Below, in pieces: positions 49,551-62,033 of a stretch of 64,000 bases of DNA. The notes beneath the pieces are model-generated. The model worked only from the letters and a program-made list of their open reading frames with translations, did no database searches and was not told where the DNA came from. Source of the stretch: Caprimulgus europaeus (taxonomy: Eukaryota > Chordata > Aves > Caprimulgiformes > Caprimulgidae). The position numbers and the translations under genes are program-made. Within the stretch, counting starts at the first letter, position 1, and every line of letters starts with the position of its first letter. The DNA lies in the NCBI GenBank assembly GCA_907165065.1, contig OU015528.1:74505474-74569473 (forward strand), in the 5' to 3' direction.

Positions 49551-52500
49551 CCCAACTCAAGCTTGACTTCACAGAGGAGTTGCCTACCCTATAGATGACC
49601 AGGAATCCCCTGGATGATGCATTGATGCCATCATGACTGGCAGGTGGATCCACTGACCCAGTGCTGAGGTACTAAGTTTTGTGGAAAGTGCCCAGATATT
49701 TGTAAGTCCAGAGAACCCACATTCTAAAGTGTTGCTTGTCCCAGGCTGGAGCAGCAACTGGGGAGTACAGGTGGGATTCTAAAGCTGTGGAAGCACTGGG
49801 CTTAATGCTGTGCAGAAAAGTTTCAGGGACAGTGTTTTTGGCTGCAGAATGGCTGGTGTGTGTGCCAGAGACTCTGTTGTATGGGAGCAAGGGTCCCTCA
49901 GCTCTTCTTCCTGCCAGGAAGAGAGTCCTCACCAGGAGCAGGCTCTTCTCCCCCAGGGCCACAGCTCTAGTGTGCTGGGACCACAACCAGGACCCTGCTG
50001 ATTTCTCCAGTAAAAATACCAGTTGATTTACAGTGCATTGTTCTTCACGTGCATTTTGGCAGAGGATCCTGAAGCAGGAGGGAGCAGCAGAGGAAACCCT
50101 GGCTGAATAATATTGCTCTGACAACCACTCAGCCCTCACTGCTCCAGCTGCAGGATTTCTGCTGGTGTACCCCATCCCTGCCAGCTGCAGCTCGGATGTG
50201 CTCCCCCAGGCTGCTTTTCCTGATGCAGGTTACGTGGAGGATGCCAGGAAGGTGCAGGTAGGAAGGGGATGAAGAGCAGCAGATGCAGAGGGGTCTGAGA
50301 AGCTGTTTGGGCAGCTCACAGTGCACCATGGTCCAGCTCTGCAGTGCTGAGGACACGATTCAGTTTCTGCTTGGAATGCCACCTGTTATTCCTGATTGAA
50401 GCCTGTGGGATTCACCAGCTAGCTTGCTGACCATCTCGCTATACTGGATGCAGAACTTCCTAGACCCAGTTTCTATTGATTTCCCTGCTCTCAGAGACCA
50501 GTCCTCGTCTTCTTCATTGTGTCTGTGACAGAAGTTTTATTAATGCAAAATGAATATCCCTTTAGAAAATGAAGTCCAGAAATTAATAATGAATTAAAAC
50601 AACTTGCCACAGGCATCGCTAATGAGCTCTTTGTCTGCTGGGCTCACATGAAAGGAGGTCATTGCTCAGCCGTTGCCATCAGGAGCAAGTAGATTAACTC
50701 TTAACTTTGAGCGTGTGGATCTCTCCTGAGACAGCACAACGGGCTGCAGCTCTGCTGGTGCTCAGCAGGGTTTTCCTGCCCTTACCCCCGCTGTGCACGT
50801 TTGTCTTGAGGAGTCTTTGCTGCCACCTTCCTCCTCCCACCAGACTCAGGTTGCCTGTCTGTGTTGGGAGGACATGGAACTCTTCCCACTGGAAAGGACA
50901 ATAACCCTGCAGAGATTAAGAGGAGAATGGAAAGTAATCTTGGAGGGGATTATCAAGGTTTAGCTTCACCGCTGTAAGCCTCTCCAGGGACGCTGGCCCA
51001 GTAACTGACCTGGCACCGCTCCAGTGCTGGGTGCACATCTATTGTTCTTTTCCCTTATCTTGCAAGGCAAAGAGTTATCCTGCCTTATCTGCTACCACAG
51101 GCTTTGGAGGAGGCCCCGTGGCAAGGGCAGTGGAGATCGTGCCACTGCTGAGCCCCGGGGCAGGAGAGGGGCTGGGCAGTAGAGAAGGGGAGGTTGTCAC
51201 GCCATGCTGACGACCTCTCCATGGCTTTTTCAGCAGCCAGGTCTCTCTCACTCAGCAGAGCTAAGGAGGCAATATGTTGCTTTTACTCATCTTGCCTGGG
51301 GAGGGTGGCAGAGGGCAGGTGCTTTCAGGTGCTGCTCCTCACTCGATGCCTGGGGCTGGATGCCACAGTGTGTGGGACAAGGGACATTGGGCATCACTTC
51401 TCCATGATGTGGCTGGACATCAGAAGGGGATTTTACCCCTTGTCCAGTGACCCTTGTGACAGTGATGGCTGGCTGGAGACGAGGGATCCATCTCTTCCCC
51501 ATGTCCACAGGCAGACTGTTTCACATCAGCCATTTATTGCTCTGTTCTGTATCCCTGTGAAAATACAAAAGCTCAACTTATCCCCTCCAAGTGCTTAACC
51601 CAGGCTTAGAAAAATGCTGCTGTGTTTGAGGCAGACTTTTTCACCACCCTTCCCCACCCTTGCCTTCTCAGGTAGGACACCCAGCAAGGCTGGCTGATGC
51701 TCACTTCCTTGCTTGGCAGCACAATTGTCCATTTATCAAATAACTGAGTTACTCCAGAGCCCTCAGAGCCAGGCAGTGCCAGAGAGTGTGGCCCAATCGG
51801 GAGAGAAGAAAACAGGGAAGCTTGGGCAAGGGTGGGGGAAAAGCAAGACAAAGGCTCTCAAACCCTCTTAGTCTCTCTCCTTCACAAGTTTGTGTGTGTT
51901 CATCTGTTGTTAAACTGAAAACTCATCCAATGCCCCCAGTAAGTACCTGCACTGAGCCTATGTATCTCTGAATTCACCAGCCAGTCTTACCATCCTCTTC
52001 GTCACAGCATTGAGGTACCTCATAAACCAGACTGTAGCTTGTCCTTAAAATGCTCCAGCAAAGGGAAGTTCAGATTACAGGAGACAGGGATGCTGGGAAT
52101 GTCCATCTCACCCAGCACAATGCCAGGAGAGAAGTATCTGAAGAGTCTCCAAAGAGACTGGTGTGGCTGGTGTGTTCTTTGCTTGGGTCCCTGAGGGGAC
52201 TCTAGGGGACAAAGGACAAGACCATGGCCCCATGCTTGGCCTGCTCAGCTCTGACTGTCGTTTGGGAGCTGGTTCAGGAGTCTGGGAAAGGCAATGCAGC
52301 AGGCAGTGTAGGCATTGCAGAGATTCCAACAGTTGTGCCTGAGAAGTCTGAGTTGGGAATTGTAATGGAGCTTGTTGCATCCCACCTATTCGTTATCTGC
52401 CAGGCTGTTCTTCCTACACAGCAACTCCTCTCATATTCAGAGGCTGCTTTAAGCTAGTGCTGCATTTAGGCACAAATGTTGCTCCTTTCTTTGCTGGCAT

Positions 52501-53921
52501 GACCTGGAAACCACCCTTGCACTGGGTGTGTGGACAGGGAGCATTGTAGATCTTGCTGGTCACTGCACTGGGATGTAGCAGGCAGACAGGTGGGTGGAGG
52601 ATGGCAAAACACTCACATGAATGCCAGAGAGGTATTTCAGGCTTGGCTCAGCTGTGCCACGTACTAGAACAGTCCTGGGTTTAGGACCATTTTTAGAGAG
52701 CAGTTGAGAGGCTTATGAATTTATTTGGAAATTAAGTACAAATCAAGTTTTTTTTAAACACAAGCTGCATTTATATTTACTGGACAGAACCATCAATCAG
52801 GTCAGCAGGGTTCTCATGTCCCCACCACCCATTTTCTGCACAGCATCATAATTTTAACTCCATGTAACAGCAGGTTCATGTCTGGGGTAACTCTGACTCA
52901 GCTGCTTGGCAGACTCGTTGGGGCAGTCAGGCCTGCAGACAGCTTTATTTTCACTGAGGCTTGCAACTCAGAGATTTGTAGACTAAATCCTTATGAGCAG
53001 TCACCAGAGAACTCTGTTGGGATCTCTGACCCGAGCTGTGTCTGTGCTGCTGTGACCATTACAGCTCTGGGACTATTACAAGCTATGGGATCACAGGTGA
53101 CATCTACCTGAATCCTTTATGCCCCTGTTTCCTACCAAGGACATCAGGACAAGAGCTCTGTTATGGCCAAGACTTCAGCAGTCCAGTATGAAACAGAGGA
53201 GCTCAGCAGAGCTGGCAAAAATTCATAGACAGAGAAGGACACGTTAGACTTAAAAGTCAAGTAACATTTTGCACAAAAGGCAGAATTTCCTCGTGTTAGT
53301 AATGCACCAACCTCTGTTTGATATGAGCTCCTCAGAGCTTGGCTTTTACCCTCTTGCAAAGGCTACCTTGAAAGCATGTTTTACTTTCTTCTCTTTCCTT
53401 GCAAGTGCCTAAATTTGAGGACACATCCTTATCCCTAAACAACAAGCAATACTGAATAGGAAACTATTTTGTTCTGTCATTTACTTCTCATTTGGTCCTG
53501 TCACATCCTATCTTTTGGCACTATGTATTTTCTTAGTGTTGTGAGCATATATCTGTGCTGTATGTGAGAGAGTGGATGTCTGAAAAGTGTTTGCAAAGGT
53601 CCTTGATAAAAAGCTTTAACAACTGAAATTATCAGAGAGGCATGAGTGAGCTGGTCATGGTAGATTTGAACACTGGTAGGCAGCTGATCATCTGTCTGCA
53701 GAGACATTAAGCACTGAAGAGGTCAGAATCACCAGTTTTTTCAGTATTTAATGAGGAGGGAAACTACTGCTCATTTCAAGGGGCTAATGTTGCTTGAAGA
53801 TTTAGCTTGAACACCAGAGGGAACATAAAACCCACATCAGCTGAATACCTTCAAGGATAGCAGAGTGCAGTTATATCCAAGTTCTCCTCAATAATCACTT
53901 ACTTTTGTTCTTGTTTTCCAG
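49551..53921. other. Intronic sequence before coding exon B
   Basis: No transposon, RNA gene or further exon was recognised. The last bases form a clear 3' splice site (ACTTTTGTTCTTGTTTTCCAG) with branch-point-like CACTTAC sequences 20-25 nt upstream. Confidence 0.5.
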
Positions 53922-54016
53922 CCAAAGCTTTTGGCCAAGGAGTTGCTTGACTTGGTGGCATCTCATTTCAACCTGAAGGAGAAGGAGTACTTTGGGATTG
54001 CATTCACAGATGAAAC
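53922..54016 (+). CDS. FRMD4A: FRMD4A coding exon B (FERM F1 lobe, continued)
   Basis: The exon has TTTTCCAG| before it and an ideal |GTAAGT donor after it. It is 95 nt: 31 codons plus two bases (AC) of a split threonine codon, so the downstream intron is in phase 2. It encodes PKLLAKELLDLVASHF, then NLKEKEYFGIAFTDE. This continues exon A without a frame break and covers the central helix and following strand of the FERM F1 lobe. The EKEYFGIAF segment matches the E-YFGL-like core typical of FERM proteins. The following exon (expected to open with a glycine codon) is not in the window: I looked through 54017-64000 and found no continuation of the F1 lobe. FRMD4B is the main alternative identity. 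Confidence 0.93.
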
Positions 54017-55157
54017 GTAAGTGTGAGAAATCAAAGACCTAAGAGGCAACTCTTAGATCACAAGAAATCTTGGCGGAGTTTTGTCCTAAACAAAAAGGCC
54101 ACCTTAGAAGACCTGTGTACCCCAAGGTCTGGGGACACATAGACCTCACATTGAAGCCTGTCTTGCCCTGCCTCTTCTTCAGAGGGCTGGAGGCCTCTCA
54201 TGGCAAGTTGAACATGGCCAGAGGCATACAGAGGCTGTAACATTCCTCCCTAATCCCATGTTCGAAGAGTTTGTGCCATTTGGCATTGATGAAAGGTTAG
54301 CTTAAGCTCTCATGGACTTAAGATCCACTTGTTAGTTCAAAATTATTACCAGATTGGCTGAACTGTTCAATTAAAGTGTTAATCAGTTTATTCACTCAAG
54401 CAGGTTTAAAAGTAATGCTTAGTTATCTCAAGGAAAGAGAGAAAAAAAAAAAAACAACTCACAAAATTATTATTTCTGATGATCCTAAATTAGAATTTCT
54501 TTAAAAAGGGAAAGGAGAAAGTGTGGGAAAGGAAGGGATCACCAAATTTAACATGAACAAAAAGCATTTTTAAATACAAAATTTCCATTATGGACAAGAT
54601 TTGACCTTACCAGGAATCACACAACAGGCTTGTGGCTGAGCTAAACCAAAGGATGGGACGCTGACACTAGAGTTACCTCAGGCAATGTTGGCTGTTTGCC
54701 TTGAACCTCAGCTCCCAGAGTCCTTTTATTACCACAGAATTTGAGGTTTTGTCTCAAGACAGGCCATTTCTACCCCGGGTTTGAAAGGCAAGAATAAAAT
54801 TAGCACTGGAGAAACATTAGAGGTTTGCCAAATGCTATGATTAGTCCTAGACTTCGACCTTTGTGCTCCTGCACAGTCCCTGCTACTTTTTTCCAGCTGC
54901 CTGTTTTCTCTCTGTAATTAGACTGCCCTTGACATATGGACCATATTGTGTATGTGCACCCACCATACTCCACCTTGGTTTGCAGCAGAGGTTTTTTGTA
55001 TATTAATGAGGAAGAGGCTTCCTGAACCTATATTGTTTTAAGAAAACAAGGTTTTCAAGCCCATGCTGTGTTCCCAGAACAGCTGAGTCAGCTGAATTAA
55101 GCCAACTCCGTTTTCCTGCTGAAGTGGTAGCGAAATGTGAAGTATCTGCTGGAATAG
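54017..55157 (+). other. FRMD4A: Start of the next FRMD4A intron
   Basis: This begins at the GTAAGT donor. It contains an A13 run at 54442-54454 and no recognisable exon or transposon. The intron extends past the right edge of the window. Confidence 0.6.
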
Positions 55158-55405
55158 TCACAGAATCACTAAGGTTGGAAAAGATCTCTAAGATCATCCA
55201 GTCCAACCGTCACCACTTTGCCCACTAAACCACGTCCCTGAGTGCTACATCTACAGGTTTCTTGAACACCTCCAGGGATGGTGACTCCACCACTGCCCTG
55301 GGCAGCCTGTTCCAATGTCTCACCGCTCTTTTGGAGAAGAAATTTTTCCTAATATCCAACCGGAACCTCCCCTGGTGCAACTTGGGGCCATTTCCTCTCG
55401 TCAGT
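55158..55405 (-). mobile_element. CR1 LINE fragment, antisense
   Basis: It begins TCACAGAATCACTAAGGTTG, then TCATCCAGTCCAACCGTCAC, GAACACCTCCAGGGATGGTG and AATTTTTCCTAATATCCAAC, and fades near CTCTCGTCAGTGATC. This is the ORF2 tail and 3' UTR read in antisense, of the same broad subfamily as the long copy at 57768. It is 5'-truncated. Confidence 0.93.
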
Positions 55406-57767
55406 GATCCAGGATCGGGTAATCAGGGACTGCTGGATAAATGCACAAACATATCCACATTCAACTCAGCAGCATTTGCCCCTCTAGAGCCAGTTCCTTT
55501 GGCAAGCACATGCCTTGAGCAACCTGAGGCCATCTCAGGACACAGATCCTGGGGTGGAAGGATGCTCCACAACAGGCACATGCAGAAGCAGGACCCACAT
55601 CAGAGGAGAGCCCAGAATCCATCCCATCTCACTAACATGAGCAGCTCAGCCATGAGCCATGTTGGGGGATGTCCAACCCAATACAAATTAATGAGACTGG
55701 TCCTCAAAGAAGGAGCAGCAGGAGACACTGTCAACTTATACAACAGGAGTAGGAAATTACCCTTCACCAGGCTGTAATTTCTTATTGGAGAGAGCAAGTT
55801 ACTCAGTGTGTGCTGCCTGAGGGGTGCAGGAGAGCCATGCAGGGAAGACAAAGCAGACTGAAAGACAAAAATGTTCCCTAAACAGTCCTAACAGCACAGG
55901 TTAAAAACAATAAACACATGTCAGGCTGCAACCAGATAGCAGCTGAGCAAGTCCCAGCTCTCAGCTCAGCTGAGTGGGCACAGGGCTCCCCTGGGAGTGC
56001 AAGGGAAGCTAATGAGGAGGTGTCAGCAATTACAGACAGCCCAGCCTCTCCTGAGGCTTCCAGGTTTAACACAGAGCAGAGTGAGCAAAGATCTGGGTTG
56101 GTGGTGGGAGGAAGCACGAGAGGCTGACAGAGGCTGTCGAGGCAGTGCTCAAAGCTGTGCAGCAGATGCAGATGGATGTACACTGTCTAGACAGGATTTC
56201 AAAGGGTGAGGTTGATGGCATCCACTTACTTCATTACCTTCTTGACCTGTAGTCAAGCCAGAGTAGGGTTTGTTTCAGGAGATACTCAGCCAACCCAGAT
56301 GGAAGATTTGGGGACACCCTCATTAAATCTTGTAAATGCAACCCAGTAATATGCCAGTAAGTCCTAGATGATGTGAAGCTTGGTCTGCAGCCCTTCTGCT
56401 GTCCCATAGTCACTCTGGCCTTTGCACTGGAGGCTTCTTTAGTGCTGTGAAAATAACCTTGACAAAAATAACATATGTGTAATATTTCTGCTTTAGTTCT
56501 AAAAAGCTTTTGAATAGAGTTGGCACAAACAACAGTTGTTTTATTTGACTGAACACAGTAAAAAAAAAAAATATTTGGGGGGTTGAATTGGGTCTTAGAA
56601 TTAGATGTCCCATGTCACCTTCAGAAAATAAACTGGGATGTCTGCACCACAGATGCACATGCAATGTGAAATGGAAGTTTAAAAAAAAAAAAAATCCTTT
56701 CTTAAAAAGTAGGAAGAAGTCTCTTAATGTGCATTTGCAGAGCACTAACACAGCCCTATAGCTGCTACAGACCAGGCACATAAAAAGAAACTCTTTAATT
56801 CTGTGACGCGGGCCCTCAGGGATTTCCTTCTCTTTACTCTTCACTCAATTTCCACGTGCCTTACTTGAAGGGAACTTAAAACCAGCTAAAACAGAACAAG
56901 CTTGGTTCATAAATGTAGTCTGGGGTTAGCTGAATTGTAAGTTTAGAAAGAAGAAAAGCCACTAAAGTATTAAATCAATTCTTCTATTTAAGAGTAAAAG
57001 CTCTATGAGGGTAATTTATTTAGAAATGATTTAGACTGGGGATTTCCATTCATTAGTTGTGCTCTATCATGACAACCTGAGAAGAAAATCAATAGGAACA
57101 ACCTTTGTGTTGGCGACTTAATAGTTTCTTGTGATAATATGGGGCCATTGCTGCATTCAGCGTGACTAAAATCAGATTGTCAGACTGTTATGGAGGAGAG
57201 AATAACGCCTCCTGTTTTAATGATCATAGGAACACTTTATGGTGTGAGCCATTAACTGCGGGAGAGCGCAGGTCAGAAGGGTGTCCCTGTGAAGCACGTG
57301 GGGCCAAGCTCCACAGGAAGCCAGAAGAGCTATGTGCTGGCTGATTAACAGTGAAAAGGAATGGAGAAAGGGCTTTTTTTGTTGTTCTGCTGAGTATGAT
57401 TCTCCACTAACCGTCCTTTCCCTTGGCATCAGCTCTTCCAGCATTCACTGAGAACAAGTGGTCAGGCTTAACCTGCTGTTCGCTGCAGATGCCCCGTCTG
57501 GGCCACGGGCAAGTTTTCCATGTCCTTTACTTGTCCTTAGATGTGAGTCACCTGCTCCATGGAGAACTACCAACTTTTGCATCCCACAGCTTGCCCTCTC
57601 CATGGGCCCAACCTAAAACTGACCTAAATCCTTTTGCTGATGCTTATCCTCCCTTGCCAGAGCAGAACCCACAGAGCTGCTTCTTCAGCCAGCTAATACA
57701 TAGGATAAAAACTGCAAGCATTGAGGCCCCCATTATTTCTGTTGCACTCGTGCTAGAGACTGCACTA
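55406..57767. other. Intronic sequence, no gene seen
   Basis: No exon or transposon recognised. It contains A12 at 56560-56571 and A14 at 56681-56694. Open frames up to 171 codons have no family signature and the largest begins within the neighbouring CR1. Confidence 0.5.
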
Positions 57768-57858
57768 ATCATAGAGTCATAGAATGGTGGGGTTGGAAGA
57801 GACCATTACAATCATCTAGTCCAACCGTAAACCTCGCATTGCCAAGTTCACCACTCAA

Positions 57859-58155
57859 CTACTAAACCATGTCCCCAAGCACCACATCTACACGTCCTTT
57901 GAATACCTCCAGGGATGGGGACTCCACCACTGTCCTGGGCAGCCTGTTCCAGTACTTGACAACCCTTTCAGTGAATAAGTTTTTCCTAATATCCAACCTA
58001 AACCTCCCCTGGCGCAACTTAAGGCTGTTCCCTCTTGTCCTTTCACTTGTTATTTGGGAGAAGAGACCAACACTCACCTCTCTCCACCCTCCTTGTAGGT
58101 AGTTGTAGAGAGCAATAAGGTCTCCCCTCAGCCTCCTTTTCTCCAGACTAAACAA
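57859..58155 (-). pseudogene. CR1 ORF2 C-terminal tail (frameshifted from the upstream part)
   Basis: This frame encodes the last part of CR1 ORF2p: [19 protein letters not shown], a TRGNS block, [20 protein letters not shown] and [15 protein letters not shown], ending at DMV. These blocks follow the RT domain in intact elements and have no assigned catalytic role. The frame differs from that of the preceding endonuclease fusion, so a small indel near 58130-58155 separates them. Confidence 0.88.
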
Positions 58156-59087
58156 CCCCAGTTCCCCAGCTGCTCCTCATGAGACTTGTGCTCCAGCCCC
58201 TTCCCCAGCTCCATTGCCCTTCTCTGGACACACTCCAGCACCTCCATGTCCTTCTTGGAGTGAGGGGCCCAAAACTGAACCCAGCACTTAAGGTGCAGTC
58301 TCTGTACCCCTTTGCCCTTCAGAACTGTCTCCCAAGGGATTCTCTCAACCAGTGTCCTGAACAGGCCAAAGATTGCCCTCCAGCAGTCCATGGTAGTGGT
58401 CTTGCAAATTCCCCTCCTTACTTCACCCACTATTGAGAACTTTACCATTTTATGGTCACTTAGCCCAAGAGGGCCTCCGACCACCACATCTCCCACCAGT
58501 CCTTCTCTGTTGGTAAACAGCAGATGAAGCAAGGCACCTCCCCTGGTGGGCTCACTTACCAGCTGTGTCAGGTTGTCTTCCACACACTCCAGGAACCTCC
58601 TAGGCTGTTTTCCCTCTGCTGTGTTGTATTTCCAGCAGACGTCCAGTAAGTTGAAGTCCCCCATGAGAACAAGGACTAGTGATTGTGAGATTTTTGCCAG
58701 CTGCTTGTAGAAGGGTTCATCTGCCTCTGCATTCTGGTTGGATGGTCTATAACAGACCCCCAACAGGATAGCTGCCTTGTTGGCCTTCCCCTTCATTCTT
58801 ACCCATAAGCACTCGACCTCATCATCACAAACTTCATGCTCTATACAATCAAAACATTCCATAACATAAAGAGCCACTCCACCACCCCTCCTTCCATGCC
58901 TATTCCTCCTGAAGAGCTGATAGCCATCCATTGCAGCGCTCCAGTCATGAGAGTCATCCCACCAGGTTTCTGTGATTGTGACTATGTCATAGCTCCCCTG
59001 CTGCACAAGGGCTTCCAGCTCCTCCTGCTTATTGCCCATGCTGCATGCCTTGGTGTAGATGCACTTCAGCTGGGCTATAGATGTCAC
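58128..59087 (-). pseudogene. CR1 ORF2 endonuclease fused in frame to the post-RT region
   Basis: This is an open frame of 319 residues. Residues 1-250 are an apurinic-type (APE/exonuclease-III-like) endonuclease, which in LINEs nicks target DNA. It shows TITETWWD (37-44), a GVCYRP motif (110-115), LMGDFN (141-146) and LSDH (209-212). The first catalytic block reads YTKA (11-14), where CR1 elements normally have an asparagine (TNA), so the enzyme is probably inactive. At residues 262-264 the sequence jumps from KGKGVQ straight to HLKCWVQFWAPHSKKDME, which belongs after the RT. About 500 residues including all RT motifs are absent, yet the frame is kept. The ORF2 tail is then lost by frameshift. 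Confidence 0.9.
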
Positions 59088-59157
59088 CCCAACATTGGCA
59101 CACTGACCCTGGGCTCATCTCTACTGAGCCTAGATTTATCCCCTTCCCCTTTCAAAC

Positions 59158-59676
59158 CTAATTTAAAGCCCTCTTGATGAGCCCACCAGCAAGAATTCTT
59201 TTTCCCCTTTGAGACAGCTGAAATCCATCTGTTGCCATCAGACCCGGTGCTGTGTAAACCTCCCCATGATCAAAGAAACCAAAATTCTGCCGATGGCACC
59301 AGCCTCTGAGGCATGTGTTCATCAGGTGTGCTCTCCTGTTCCTTTCAGTACTCTTTCCTGCCACTAAAGGGATTAAGGAAAACACTACCTGTGCTCTGCA
59401 TCCTGTAACCAATCTCCCCAGTGCCCTGAAGTCCCTTTTGATTGCTTTTGGACTTCTCTCTGCTACCTCATCAGTTCCAACCTGCATAACCAATAGTGGA
59501 TAAGGTAAATGATAGAGAGTGTCCTTGCTCAGCCCAGGATCCTGTGGCCAAGGGGACGGCAAGGGAAGAGTAGGAGAAGAAGGAGAGCAGGGTACTGCTC
59601 TTCCCTGGGATACTCTCTCATCTCCAGGAATTGGGGAAGAACCTGTTCCCACCCTGCAGCCAGGTGTCGGAGCCAA
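59158..59676 (-). pseudogene. CR1 ORF1 fragment, esterase-like domain
   Basis: From about residue 60 the frame matches the SGNH/esterase-like domain found in CR1 ORF1p: YPLLVMQVGTDEVAERSPK, IKRDFRALGRLV, AQVVFSLIPLVAGKSTERN, then WCHRQNFGFFDHGEVYTAPG and ATDGFQLSQRGKRILAGG. It ends RALN-stop, the usual end of CR1 ORF1 just before ORF2. The catalytic D-x-x-H motif reads DGFQ, with glutamine in place of histidine. The first catalytic block (GDS) was not found. The N-terminal 60 residues are less certain and may be read in a shifted frame. Confidence 0.8.
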
Positions 59677-59760
59677 AATGAGGGACCAGGTGTCCCATGT
59701 TCTGGTTGAACAGCCGGTCCAATGGAGGGTGCAGCTCTCAAGTAAAGTCCTGCTCTGGCG

Positions 59761-61634
59761 TTAGATCAGTTCCTTTGTCACCCAGTCCACCATCTGGCAA
59801 AATCTGGCCAGCTGAATTTATATAGCTTCTTGAGCTTTGCAGCCCCTTCAAAAATATTTTTGTTGAAGAATTAAGACCTTAAATGAGAAAATCTGTGAGC
59901 TTAAAGGGGTTTTTTGTTTCTGTCTTGACTGATGGAAATGTAAAATAGTTTATATGGATTTTATTACGTGAAGTGGTCTTTCTCAATGTCCACTCACTTC
60001 AACATGAGTTGAAGGGGCGTGAGTTGGTTTATTGGTCCAAATACCTTTGTAACACAAATCAATGTGAATCCACTCTTCAGAAAACTGGACACTAACCAGT
60101 AAAACTGTGCAAACAGAACCACCTGGAAGCAAAGTGCTCATTGATGTACCACGCCTTCCTCAAAGCCCTGATGAAAGAAAACAGAACTACTGCATGCAAT
60201 CGGCAATACAAACCCTGGGCACCAAAATCCATACTCTGTCACCTAAAAGGACCCAGCTTCTTTTCTAAAAGTGATTATATATTTGTTATTGACACACCAG
60301 TTTAACTGCCAACATGAGTACAGTGGAGAGAGAAAAATGATCTGGCTTCCAATATTCAACCTCCCCATAGGCCATGTAAAACTATTTGCACTATTATTTG
60401 TGAATACAGTGATATAAATACCCAAATGAACAAATCAATGGTGATAATGAAACAAAAGCTACTTTGTGTCTCTAAATTGAACCATGAAGGAAATCCAGCA
60501 TGTATGAATGGGATCCCAGTGCAAGCTGCCTAAATTGGTCCATGAAAACTGTCAGGATTACTACATGCCTGGGGTTATATGCCCATACTTTTCTCTGTCT
60601 TACATGAGATTGTGCTCCATGAATAGTTCTGCTGAAGACAGCAAGACAGCTTCCAGAGCAAAGCATTTTGTGGTGTAACGGCACTGGAGTTTGGCTCCCC
60701 GATAGACCACATTGACAGGCGGATGCCAGTGACTGTTCACTGCTGCCACATGCTTGCTTGAAAACAAGGAGTGAGGTGACAATCTGCAGTGCAGAAGCCC
60801 TTAGTGATGAAAGATTGTAAGTGGTAATTAAGTACAGTGAGCAGTTAGCTCCTGGCAGTGATTTAAGTGACCTTCCTCCACTGAAGGAGCTTTGGATTTA
60901 AGCTCCGTGCAGATGAGAGTAATGAAACTCTTCAACCCAAAAACTCAGTGGCAATTAAATGTTATTCAGCGTGCACTCCTGTGTACGTGTGCAACATAAA
61001 TGTGTAACCTGCTATGCATGCATAGATGAATATATTCTTTTTGTACTTATTATATCAACCAGTTTCTCAAGTTAAAATGCAGTGAGAATGAAAAGAGCAA
61101 GTCTTTTCAAAATAAGAAATACCTTGAAGTGAATTATTGTTCTGTGCACTAGGGCTTCTCAACCCTTCCTTGTACATGTTTGGCAAACCCAGACATTTCT
61201 GTTGAATAAACTTAGAGGTAGACAGTAAGTTCATTGTCAACAAATTGGTCTCGGTGGGAACCGGTGTGTAACGCCATCAGCTGCTGGTGACTGCTGCTTT
61301 GGTGATACAAATACAGCTGGACAGGGTCAGGATAGGATGTCAGGCTTAGTGTGGCTTTTCCTTGCTCTGACGGTGTTTTGTACCTTGGCCTACATGGATA
61401 AATGATCGGTCTGTACTTTGGCTAGGAATGAGTGAGCATGTCTAGGTTCAGTCCCCATGCATGCTGTGGCCTTCACAGCCACAGTAAAGGAAATATAACA
61501 GCACTTCAGGAGAAACAAAATAGGAAAAAGGACAGATTTCAAGCAGGTGGATGCAGCAGGAAATGTGGATACCTCTAAATTTTGGGTGCTCAGGCAGTGG
61601 GGCCTGATTGAGAATCTTCCAGTGGGGCTTATTT
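59761..61634. other. Intronic sequence, no gene seen
   Basis: No exon or RNA gene recognised. Sequence is AT-rich with several short T and A runs. The first few dozen bases might still belong to the CR1 5' part. Confidence 0.5.
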
Positions 61635-62033
61635 AGGGCCACAAAGGTTATCAGAGGGAAAGAACACCTCTCCTGTGAAGAAAGGCTGAGAGAGTTGGGG
61701 TTGTTCAGCCTGGAGAAGAGAAGGCTCCAGGGAGATCTTATTGCAGCCTTTCAATACTTAAAGGGGACCTATAAGAAAGATGGAGACAAACGTTTTAGCA
61801 AGGCCTGTAGAGATAGGACAAGGGGAAATGGTTTTAAACTAAAAGAGGAGGGATTTAGACTAGATGTAAGGAAGAAATTTTTCACTATGAGGGTGGTGAA
61901 ACACTGGAACAGGTTGCCCAGAGAGGTAGTAGCTGCCCCATCCCTGGGAACATTCATGGTCAGGTTGAACGGGGCTCTGAGAAACCTGATCTGGTTGAAG
62001 ATGTCCCTGCTCACTGCAGGGGGGTTGGACTAG
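61608..62033 (+). pseudogene. CR1 ORF2 C-terminal tail, uninterrupted
   Basis: The frame is open across the tail: [74 protein letters not shown], then the 3'-proximal GGLD-stop. The first few codons of the open frame before residue 10 are flanking host sequence. Endonuclease and RT are absent through 5' truncation, so this is a dead fragment despite the open frame. Confidence 0.88.

Larger units (their letters stand above)
23625..53921 (+). other. FRMD4A: FRMD4A intron between coding exons A and B (30.3 kb)
   Basis: The intron begins GTAGGG and ends TTGTTCTTGTTTTCCAG, both standard U2 signals, and joins two phase-0 codon boundaries. Five sense-strand CR1 fragments crowd its first third (23.8-33.6 kb). 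Then come 15.8 kb without a recognisable CR1 and one antisense copy at 49.4 kb. No convincing exon was found within it, though a weak cassette candidate is noted at 29808-30001. Confidence 0.85.
57768..59760 (-). mobile_element. Near-complete CR1 LINE with internal RT deletion, antisense
   Basis: The 3' end is at the left (ATCATAGAGTCATAGAATGG, complement of the octamer end). Moving right, the minus strand shows the 3' UTR, the ORF2 tail, the ORF2 endonuclease and then part of ORF1. The linker after the endonuclease and the whole reverse transcriptase are missing; the join lies at about 58296-58304. The element spans about 2 kb, against roughly 4.5 kb expected for a full CR1. The right end is uncertain: ORF1 homology is clear to about 59500 and likely to about 59740. 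The copy cannot retrotranspose by itself. Confidence 0.93.

Noticed and set aside
23559-54016. Assignment of the two exons to FRMD4B
   Set aside because: FRMD4B shares most of this segment, but DDRKLELLVQ, KLLAKELLDL and GIAFTDET agree better with FRMD4A as I recall both. A protein alignment would settle it.
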